Under the pieces are notes generated by a model. It saw only the letters and a program-made list of their open reading frames with translations. It was not told the origin of the DNA and did no database searches. This document shows, one piece after another, positions 4,478 to 9,660 of a stretch of 9,660 nt of DNA. The DNA comes from DASPTB01 sp035623615 (GTDB taxonomy: Bacteria > Actinomycetota > UBA4738), in contig DASPTB010000031.1 of assembly GCA_035623615.1 (NCBI GenBank), positions 1 through 9,660 on the forward strand, read 5' to 3'. Position 1 is the first letter of the stretch. Each line of letters opens with the position of its first letter. Both the position numbers and the translations under genes were made by a program.

Positions 4478-6741
4478 GCACGGGCACCAGGCAGCAGGCG
4501 CACGACAAGGGCGCTTCGCTCGAGCCGTCGCGGACGCTGTCGATCCGCGACCCGAAGCTGCAGCCCCCGCGCATCCGGGCGGGGGCGGTCTTCCGTGCCG
4601 GCCCGGTCGAGCGGCTGCGGAGGGAACGGGGCGCGTCGGTGGTCGTCGTGAGCGCTCCTGCCGGCTACGGGAAGACGACGCTGTTGACGCAATGGTTGGC
4701 TCGTGACCGCCGCAGACATGCGTGGCTCACGCTCGACGCGGCGGACAACGATCTCACGAGGCTCCTTCCGTACCTGGCCCTCACGCTCGACGGAATCCAC
4801 CCGCTGCCCCCCGAGGTGCTGGAGGGTGCCCGCCCGGGCAGACGGAACTCCGTGGACCACGCAGTGTCGACGCTGGCATCGGCGGTCGCGTCGATCCCCA
4901 CGCCCTTCCTCCTCGTGCTGAACGAATGCCACGCGCTCCACGACCGGACATGCCTCCGCGTCCTCGAGCGGCTCGCCGAGGTCGTTCCCGAACCATCGGC
5001 ATTGGTGTTGTCGGGACGCGGCGTCGAGGTTCCCCTTGCCCGGCTTCGCGCCGGCGGCCGGGTCGTGGACGTGGGCATGTTCGATCTGGCCATGGGCGAG
5101 CCCGAGGGACGGACGCTGCTCGAGAACGCCGGCGTTCGCCTCCGTCGTCAGGATGTCGCCGAGTTGACCCGGCGAACCGAGGGCTGGCCTGTGGGACTTT
5201 ATCTGGCGTCCCTTGTCTTGAGGGACCCGGGTGCGGGCGTGGAGGAGGTCCGCGGCGACCACTGGTTGATCGCCGACTACCTGTCCTCCGAGTTGATGCC
5301 GACGCTCTCGCGGAAGAAGATCGCGTTCCTCACCCGGACGTCGGTCCTCGACCGATTGTCTGCACCCCTGTGCGACGCGGTGCTCGGCTCGCCGGGCTCG
5401 GTGGAGGTGCTGTCGTCCATCGTCCGCTCCGACTCGTTCCTCGTCCCACTCGACGAGCATCGGGAGTGGTACCGCTACCACCAACTGGTCCGTGAGTTCC
5501 TGCTCTGCGAGCTCCGCCGGCGCGAGCCGGAGATCGAACCCGTCCTGTACGAGCGCGCGGCGGCATGGTCGGAGGCGCACGGCATGCTGGAGTCGGCGGT
5601 CGACTACGCGCACGCCGCGGGAGACTCCGAAGGCGTCGTCCGGTTGGTGGGCCGCGTGGCGAAGAGCACATATACCGCGGGCAGGTTCGCGAACCTGTCG
5701 CGATGGTTCGAGTGGCTCGAGGAGGACGGCTCGCTCGAGCGGCACCCGGCGCTCGCCGTTCAGGGCGCTCTGGTCCAGGCGCTCCTCGGCCACCCCGCGG
5801 AGGCGGAGCGGTGGGCCGACGCCGCCGAACGCGGAGCGCTCCCGGTCGCGGACGACCCTTCAGACGACAGCCCCTTCGAGGCGTGGTTGGCGCTGCTGCG
5901 GGCGCTGATGTGCCGGCGCGGCCCCGTGGAGATGAAGGAAGACGCCGAGGCGGCGGCGACGCTGCTCGCCGTGCGCAGTCCGTGGCGGGCGTCCGCGGTC
6001 CTGCACTCGGGGGTCGCGAGCATCCTCGTCGGCGACCCGGAGGAGGCTGACGCGCGACTGACCGACGCTGTGGCGCTGGCCGAGCACGCGCACGCCAAGG
6101 CGCCCGCGATCGCCGCCCTCTCCGAGCGGGCACTCCTCGCCATCGGCGTGTCGGACTGGGCCGCTGCCCGCGACCTCCTCGACCGCTCGCGGGGGATCGC
6201 GGAAACCGTGCGTCCCGATGCGTACACGACGTCGGCGCTGATGTTCGCCGCGTCGGCGCGGCTGGCGCTGCATGCCGGAACCAAAGAGGAAGCGCGGACA
6301 GAGGTCGCGAAGGCGCTCCGCTTGCAGCCCCGGCTCACCTATGCCCTGCCGCATTTCGCCGTGCAGACGTTCCTCGAAGTCGCCAGCGTGAGCGTTGCAC
6401 TCGGCGACGCGTCCGTGGCTGCGACCCTGCTGCGCGAGGCCCGGCAGATCATCCGTCGCCGGCCGGACCTCGGGGTCCTCCCCGGCTTCGCGGAGGAGAT
6501 CCTGGAGCGGCTGCAGTCGCTTCGCAGCGAGACTCCTGGTGTGGCGGCGCTCACCTCGGCGGAGTGGCGCGTGCTGCCGCTCCTTTCCACGCACCTGTCG
6601 TTCCGGGAGATCGGCGAGCAACTCCACGTTTCGCCGCACACGGTCAAGTCTCAGGCGATGTCGCTGTACCGGAAGCTCGGCGTCTCGTCGCGGAGCGAGG
6701 CGATCCAGCGCGCCCGGGAGCTCTCACTCCTGGAGGCGTGA
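4474..6741 (+). CDS. MalT-type large ATP-binding LuxR-family (LAL) transcriptional regulator
   Basis: This is a cytoplasmic signal-transducing STAND ATPase and transcription activator, 755 aa from ATG 4474. An N-terminal segment, KLQPPRIRAGAVFR, leads into the NTPase. Walker A is APAGYGKTT at 61-69, WLTLDAADND follows, and the Walker B position reads LLVLNECH at 146-153. Downstream are the family's TEGWPVGLYLASL and a YRYHQLVREFL segment, then a helical, TPR-like sensor region to about residue 690. The C-terminal LuxR helix-turn-helix begins LTSAEWRVLPLL (693 onward) and contains SFREIGEQLHVSPHTVKSQAMSLYRKLGV. The inducer is unknown. An upstream in-frame ATG at 4315 would add 53 residues without an SD or family similarity; the ATGA overlap with the leader ORF favours 4474. 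Oddity: Walker B has Asn-Glu where the family usually has Asp-Asp. The gene is divergent from the lipoprotein gene and lies 144 bases before the next cassette. Confidence 0.92.
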   Translation: MSTGTRQQAHDKGASLEPSRTLSIRDPKLQPPRIRAGAVFRAGPVERLRRERGASVVVVSAPAGYGKTTLLTQWLARDRRRHAWLTLDAADNDLTRLLPYLALTLDGIHPLPPEVLEGARPGRRNSVDHAVSTLASAVASIPTPFLLVLNECHALHDRTCLRVLERLAEVVPEPSALVLSGRGVEVPLARLRAGGRVVDVGMFDLAMGEPEGRTLLENAGVRLRRQDVAELTRRTEGWPVGLYLASLVLRDPGAGVEEVRGDHWLIADYLSSELMPTLSRKKIAFLTRTSVLDRLSAPLCDAVLGSPGSVEVLSSIVRSDSFLVPLDEHREWYRYHQLVREFLLCELRRREPEIEPVLYERAAAWSEAHGMLESAVDYAHAAGDSEGVVRLVGRVAKSTYTAGRFANLSRWFEWLEEDGSLERHPALAVQGALVQALLGHPAEAERWADAAERGALPVADDPSDDSPFEAWLALLRALMCRRGPVEMKEDAEAAATLLAVRSPWRASAVLHSGVASILVGDPEEADARLTDAVALAEHAHAKAPAIAALSERALLAIGVSDWAAARDLLDRSRGIAETVRPDAYTTSALMFAASARLALHAGTKEEARTEVAKALRLQPRLTYALPHFAVQTFLEVASVSVALGDASVAATLLREARQIIRRRPDLGVLPGFAEEILERLQSLRSETPGVAALTSAEWRVLPLLSTHLSFREIGEQLHVSPHTVKSQAMSLYRKLGVSSRSEAIQRARELSLLEA

Positions 6742-6785
6742 ACCAGGGTCGTTCGGCCCCCTCCATTTCATGCTGTCGGGACGAT

Positions 6786-6797
6786 GCGCCGCGGCGC
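6786..6797. repeat. GC-rich perfect palindrome in the regulator/CMD gap
   Basis: GCGCCGCGGCGC is a perfect 12-bp palindrome in the 144-base gap between the regulator stop and the next gene. It has no T-tract, and such palindromes are easily met in GC-rich DNA. No convincing promoter was seen in this gap. Confidence 0.25.
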
Positions 6798-6885
6798 GTT
6801 GCGTGGTGCCATGTATCCAAGGGGGCACGAGTCTGCCGCGGTCAGCGACGGAAACGTGATGCTTCGGACAGTGGGGGAGGCGGCC

Positions 6886-7239
6886 ATGGAAGGGCCCGAA
6901 CGACTGCTCCGCCTGATGGCCCTGAGCGACGACCGGCTCATCCGAGAGGTGCTCGATCCGTCGAGCAACGTGGAGGTGTCGCAGCTCGACAGGAAGACCC
7001 GCGCGCTCGCGCGGGTCGCCGCGCTCCTCGCCCTCAACGCTTCGCCCGCCTCGTACCAGGGCGGCGTCGAGGCCGCCTTCGCCGCCGGCGCGACCGAGGA
7101 GGAGGTCGTGGGCACACTGGTCGCCGTGACGCCCGAAATCGGCCTCGCGCACGCCGTGGCGCTCGCGCCGGCACTGGCCGCGGCCATGGGTTACGACGTA
7201 GAGTCTGCGTTCCAGGCTCGAGAAGGGGCGGGTGGATGA
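6886..7239 (+). CDS. carboxymuconolactone decarboxylase (CMD/AhpD-fold) protein without CxxC
   Basis: A 117-aa protein with the CMD core LDRKTRALARVAALLAL (34-50), the AAFAAGATEEEVVGTL helix pair (about 63-78) and a second hydrophobic helix ending LAAAMGYDV. AhpD-type peroxidase members carry CxxCxxxH at the helix start; here the matching positions read S53-P-A-S56 and G60, so thiol peroxidase chemistry is not expected. From memory, an actinobacterial subgroup of this family with ASPASYQ at this place exists, with no known reaction. The start at 6886 was chosen because GGGGGAGG (6873-6880) is 5 bases upstream; an earlier in-frame ATG at 6784 lacks an SD. It is the first gene of a plus-strand run, 37 bases before the DUF1269 gene, and probably forms helical oligomers as the fold does. 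Confidence 0.8.
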   Translation: MEGPERLLRLMALSDDRLIREVLDPSSNVEVSQLDRKTRALARVAALLALNASPASYQGGVEAAFAAGATEEEVVGTLVAVTPEIGLAHAVALAPALAAAMGYDVESAFQAREGAGG

Positions 7240-7256
7240 CCCGCCGTCACGCGGCG
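7227..7256 (+). other. intercistronic overlapping hairpins
   Basis: GGCGGGT (7227-7233) pairs perfectly with ACCCGCC (7239-7245) around GGATG. CGCCG (7242-7246) pairs with CGGCG (7252-7256) around TCACG. They share 7242-7245 and so exclude each other. The first covers the stop codon of the CMD gene. No T-tract follows, so read-through with message processing or differential expression is more likely than termination. Confidence 0.4.
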
Positions 7257-7276
7257 ACGCGAGAAAGGAAGGGAAC

Positions 7277-7780
7277 ATGGCAGATCTGATCGCGATCGGC
7301 TACCCGGACACCACCACGGCCATCCAGGCCGAGGAGGAGGTCCAGCGGCTGGCGAAGGATCTCGTGATCCAGCCGGACGCGGTTGCGGCGATCATTCGGG
7401 ACCAGGACGGCAAGATCAAGACCATCACCAACATGCACGCGGTCGGCGCCGGCGCCACGTGGGGCATGTTCTGGGGCTTCCTGTTCGGAATCCTGTTTTT
7501 CGTGCCGTTTTTCGGGATGGCCATCGGGGCCGGGATGGGCGCCCTCATGGGCAAGGTCACCAAGTCGGGCATCGACAAGCAGTTCCAGGACCAGGTGCGC
7601 GACATGCTGAAGCCGGGCACCTCGGCGCTGTTCATGGTCGTCGAGCAGATGACCGCCGACAAGGCGCTCGACTCGCTGTCCAAGTTCGGCGGTACGGTGC
7701 TCAAGTCGTCGCTGTCGAAGGAAGCCGAGAAGGAGCTGCAGGACGCTCTGCACGGCGAGGGCGGCGAGGCGGCGAGCTGA
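7277..7780 (+). CDS. DUF1269 family membrane protein
   Basis: A 167-aa protein of the DUF1269 family, function unknown. The N-terminal alpha/beta half (about 1-50, starting ADLIAIGYPDTTTAIQAEEEV) has the look of a ferredoxin-like unit. A Gly-rich hydrophobic hairpin follows (about 56-93, MFWGFLFGILFFVPFFGMAIGAGMGALMG) that could insert in the membrane as one or two helices. The C-terminal half (100-155) contains LKPGTSALFMVVEQM and a charged helical tail. ATG 7277 was chosen because AGGAAGG lies just upstream; the in-frame GTG at 7232 overlaps the preceding gene. It sits 40 bases before the SHOCT gene on the same strand. From general experience, DUF1269 and SHOCT genes often travel with envelope or stress genes in actinobacteria, but no mechanism is established. 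Confidence 0.85.
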   Translation: MADLIAIGYPDTTTAIQAEEEVQRLAKDLVIQPDAVAAIIRDQDGKIKTITNMHAVGAGATWGMFWGFLFGILFFVPFFGMAIGAGMGALMGKVTKSGIDKQFQDQVRDMLKPGTSALFMVVEQMTADKALDSLSKFGGTVLKSSLSKEAEKELQDALHGEGGEAAS

Positions 7781-7820
7781 CGGCGCAGCGTAGGCGAAGA
7801 CACGAGGAGGCGAACTGATC

Positions 7821-8123
7821 ATGATGCGACGCAGACGACCGCTGCTGCGGAGCGCGGCGCTGGTCGGCGGAACGGCCGCGGTCGCGCACCACGCGGGGAG
7901 GAGAAGCGCACAGCGGGAAGAGGAGCAGTACGAGCAGGGCGCGCAGGATGCGCAAGCACAGCAACAGCAGTACGCGGCGCCGGCTCCCGCTGCCGCTCCG
8001 GCGGCCGGCGGGATGTCGGAGGCGTCGATGCAGCAGCTGCAGCAGCTCGGTCAGCTGCACGAGCAGGGCGTGCTGACGGACGAGGAGTTCGCGGCGCAGA
8101 AGGCCAAGATTCTCGGCGGCTGA
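7821..8123 (+). CDS. SHOCT-domain small protein
   Basis: A 100-aa protein. The N-terminus is basic (MMRRRRPLLR) with a short hydrophobic segment, SAALVGGTAAVA (11-22), too short for a confident membrane helix. A Gln/Ala/Pro-rich linker (31-64) follows, then a C-terminal SHOCT motif, MQQLQQLGQLHEQGVLTDEEFAAQKAKIL (70-98). SHOCT is a short C-terminal module thought to mediate oligomerisation. GAGGAGG (7804-7810) lies 10 bases before the first ATG; a second ATG follows at once, and either could serve. The stop overlaps the SD of the next gene, so the two are surely co-transcribed. A role as an assembly partner of the flanking proteins is inference. Confidence 0.85.
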   Translation: MMRRRRPLLRSAALVGGTAAVAHHAGRRSAQREEEQYEQGAQDAQAQQQQYAAPAPAAAPAAGGMSEASMQQLQQLGQLHEQGVLTDEEFAAQKAKILGG

Positions 8124-8132
8124 GGAGGATTC

Positions 8133-8645
8133 ATGGGCAACGAAGACGAACTCGGACCCGTTCAGATCATGGTGGTCGGCTTCGAGAAGCCCGACTTCCA
8201 GGGGAACGTCCTGGCCGAGCTCAAGAGATTGAAGGAAGCGGATCTCATCCGCCTCGTCGACCTCGTCGTGGTGCAGAAGGACGAGAGCGACGAGGTGGTC
8301 GCCGTGGAGCTGAGCGATCTCTCAGCCGACGAGTCGGCGCAGTTCGGAGCACTGGCCGGCGCTCTGATCGGACTCGGCGCCGACGGCGAGGAGGGCATGG
8401 AGGCCGGAGCGGTCATCGGAGCCGAGCGGGCAGAGGACGAGGGAGTGCTCGGCGAGGGGGCCGTGTGGACGATCGCCGACGCGATCCCGTCCGGCGCGAC
8501 GGCCGCCGTGGCGCTCATCGAGCACCGGTGGGCCATTCCGCTGCGCGACGCAATTCGCGCGGCGGGAGGCTTCCCGCTGGCCGACAGCTGGATTCACCCG
8601 GAGGACCTGATCGCGTTCGGGGCGGCCGCAGGCGCCTCGGACTGA
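8133..8645 (+). CDS. DUF6325-like protein
   Basis: A 170-aa acidic, apparently soluble protein. The N-terminal half reads GPVQIMVVGF (8-17), then a helix, then LIRLVDLVVVQKD (38-50). The middle is a Gly/Ala/Glu-rich segment (about 72-110). The C-terminal half has IPSGATAAVALIEHRWAIPLRDAI (118-141) and ends in DSWIHPEDL. The GPV..VV.F and IR..DL..V.KD pattern is what I associate with DUF6325, from memory and not searched. GAGGAGG (8122-8128) overlaps the SHOCT stop and sits 4 bases before the ATG, indicating tight coupling. The layout parallels the DUF1269 protein two genes upstream, with a charged insert in place of the hydrophobic one. Its function is unknown. Confidence 0.7.
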   Translation: MGNEDELGPVQIMVVGFEKPDFQGNVLAELKRLKEADLIRLVDLVVVQKDESDEVVAVELSDLSADESAQFGALAGALIGLGADGEEGMEAGAVIGAERAEDEGVLGEGAVWTIADAIPSGATAAVALIEHRWAIPLRDAIRAAGGFPLADSWIHPEDLIAFGAAAGASD

Positions 8646-8678
8646 CCTCGGCCTCACGGCATTCAGCCAGAAACACCC

Positions 8679-8710
8679 GCAGCCCCGGGCGATTCAGAGC
8701 CCGGGGCTGC
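8679..8710. terminator. strong bidirectional terminator between convergent genes
   Basis: GCAGCCCCGGGC (8679-8690) pairs perfectly with GCCCGGGGCTGC (8699-8710), a 12-bp GC-rich stem around an 8-base loop. It lies 33 bases after the DUF6325-like stop, and its right arm encodes the last codons of the convergent SDR gene, whose stop (8694-8696) is in the loop. On the minus strand the stem is followed by a T-rich GTGTTTCT; on the plus strand there is no T-tract. Confidence 0.75.
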
Positions 8711-9461
8711 TCTGCATGATGCCGCCGTCGGCGAAGATCGTCGTCGCGGTCACGTAGCTCGCACCGTCGCCGGCGAGGAACGCCACGACACTGCCGATCT
8801 CGCTCGGCTCCGCCAGCCTTCCGATCGGGATGGCGTCGTTCAGCTTCTTGAGGGCCACCGGGTCGTCCTCGGTCTGCTTGTTGATCGGTGTGTCGACCGC
8901 GCCCGGGCCCACGCCGGTGACGGTGATGCCGTGTGGTGCGAGCTCCACGCCCGCGGTTCTCGTGAGCATTCGCATCCCGCCCTTCGACAGGCAGTACGCG
9001 GTGTTCCCGGGCATCGGCCAATCCTCGTGCACCGACGTGATGTTGATGATCCGGCCGCCGCCGCCCTGGGCGATCATCTGCTTGGCGGCCAGCTGCGTTC
9101 CGAAGAACGCGCTCTTGAGGTTGACGTTCAGGACGAACTCGAACTGCTTCTCGGTCGTGTCCAGGATCGAGGTGCGCGTCTCGACACCGGCGTTGTTCAC
9201 CATGATGTCGAGACGTCCGAACGCCTTGACGGCTGCGTCCATGAGCTTCTGCAGGTCATCGATCTTGCTGACGTCGGCCTGGACGCCGATCGCCTGCTCG
9301 CCGAGGTCCGCGACCTTCTTCTCGAGCGCCTCGGTCGCCTCGGGCTGCGCCACGTAGTCGATGACGACGTTGGCCCCCTCTTCGGCGAGCGCGAGCACGA
9401 TGGCCATCCCGATCCCGCTGTTGCCGCCGGTCACGATCGCCGTCTTCCCCTTCAGGCTCAT
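8694..9461 (-). CDS. classical SDR oxidoreductase (glucose 1-dehydrogenase-like)
   Basis: A cytoplasmic NAD(P)-dependent alcohol/sugar dehydrogenase, 255 aa, the normal length for classical SDRs. It has the dinucleotide motif TGGNSGIG (11-18), ADV (62-64), NNAG (89-92), Asn114, and the catalytic triad Ser143, Tyr156 and Lys160 in the AYCLSK context, followed by PGAVDTP (186-192). An Asp at residue 35, at the end of the second strand (VVID), suggests NAD(H) over NADP(H), which is inference. Overall similarity is to the glucose 1-dehydrogenase group, but the substrate cannot be assigned. GAGGAGA lies about 5 bases before the ATG. It follows a GMC oxidoreductase by 48 bases on the same strand and probably shares its transcript. 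The gene ends inside a terminator hairpin. Confidence 0.92.
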   Translation of the reverse strand: MSLKGKTAIVTGGNSGIGMAIVLALAEEGANVVIDYVAQPEATEALEKKVADLGEQAIGVQADVSKIDDLQKLMDAAVKAFGRLDIMVNNAGVETRTSILDTTEKQFEFVLNVNLKSAFFGTQLAAKQMIAQGGGGRIINITSVHEDWPMPGNTAYCLSKGGMRMLTRTAGVELAPHGITVTGVGPGAVDTPINKQTEDDPVALKKLNDAIPIGRLAEPSEIGSVVAFLAGDGASYVTATTIFADGGIMQSSPGL

Positions 9462-9509
9462 CCTGTCTCCTCTCGTTCGTGTCGTGCGGTGCTTCGTCCC
9501 GACTCGAAC

Positions 9510-9660
9510 CTAGCTCAACCGTTCGGTGATGTGCTCGCCCACGCGAATGGCGTTGGCCATGGCGGTGAGCGCCGGGTTCACCGCCCCGATGCTCGGGAAG
9601 AAGCTCGTGTCGACGACGTAGAGGTTGTCGAGCTCGTGCGCCTTGCAGTTGGGGTCCAGC
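9510..9660 (-). CDS. GMC family FAD-dependent oxidoreductase, C-terminal fragment
   Basis: Only the last 49 residues and the stop are inside the window; the gene runs off the right edge. They read LDPNCKAHELDNLYVVDTSF, then FPSIGAVNPALTAMANAIRV and a short tail ending ERLS. This is the signature end of glucose-methanol-choline oxidoreductases: the LDNLYVVDTSFFPS block that closes the FAD domain and the NPALT motif whose Asn pairs with the catalytic His. The catalytic His, the FAD-binding GxGxxG and any secretion signal lie outside. Such enzymes oxidise alcohols or sugars. It is upstream of, and probably co-transcribed with, the SDR gene, so the two may act on related substrates. Confidence 0.88.
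   Translation of the reverse strand, partial: LDPNCKAHELDNLYVVDTSFFPSIGAVNPALTAMANAIRVGEHITERLS

Noticed and set aside
4179..4574. N-terminal extension of the lipoprotein frame to 4574
   Set aside because: The extension places the signal peptide internally and overlaps the divergent leader and regulator; GTG 4178 with TTGGAG upstream fits a normal signal peptide start.
4330..5793. Long minus-strand open frame under the LuxR regulator
   Set aside because: Its composition is a typical antisense shadow, while the other strand carries clear Walker A and LuxR motifs.

Overview
The window is GC-rich DNA, and strong Shine-Dalgarno (SD) sequences (GGAGG-type) precede most starts. Together with a MalT-like LuxR regulator, a SHOCT protein, a DUF6325-like protein and a GMC/SDR dehydrogenase pair, this suggests a soil-type actinobacterium (phylum Actinomycetota). 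I cannot name a genus. I see no rRNA, tRNA, CRISPR array, insertion sequence or phage gene. No gene-free stretch exceeds 300 bases; the longest is 4179-4405 and it is rich in inverted repeats.

Layout from left to right. (a) 1-53 may be the tail of a plus-strand gene. It converges on a minus-strand membrane glycosyltransferase (64-1545) of the egghead/cellulose-synthase-like type, which is preceded on the same strand by a small two-helix membrane protein (1645-1908). (b) A NixA/HoxN-family nickel/cobalt permease (2130-3251) is read away from these. Its promoter region holds a perfect 14-bp palindrome, TGCAAGATCTTGCA, overlapping a plausible -35 box and resembling the actinobacterial Nur (nickel uptake regulator) box. 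(c) A minus-strand lipoprotein-like protein (3291-4178) has an extracytoplasmic Gly/Pro/Thr-rich linker, one membrane helix and a cytoplasmic helical domain. It is divergent from a MalT-type (LAL) LuxR regulator (4474-6741). Their shared intergenic region holds two CATCC/GGATG dyads that contain MalT-box-like hexamers, a longer imperfect stem, and a 23-codon leader ORF whose stop overlaps the regulator start (ATGA). (d) A four-gene plus-strand run follows: a carboxymuconolactone decarboxylase-fold protein lacking the redox CxxC (6886-7239), a DUF1269 membrane protein (7277-7780), a SHOCT protein (7821-8123) and a DUF6325-like protein (8133-8645). (e) A strong bidirectional terminator (8679-8710) separates this run from a minus-strand pair: a GMC oxidoreductase (only its C-terminus is in the window, 9510-9660) followed by a classical SDR dehydrogenase (8694-9461).

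How the parts may work together (inference). The regulator may control itself, the divergent lipoprotein and perhaps the downstream cassette through the GGATGA-type sites. The DUF1269 and DUF6325-like proteins appear to share one architecture (two alpha/beta halves around a Gly-rich insert), one with a membrane insert and one with a charged insert, with a SHOCT oligomerisation protein between them. This cassette is the best candidate here for an undescribed system. The nickel permease and the GMC/SDR pair look like separate metabolic modules.
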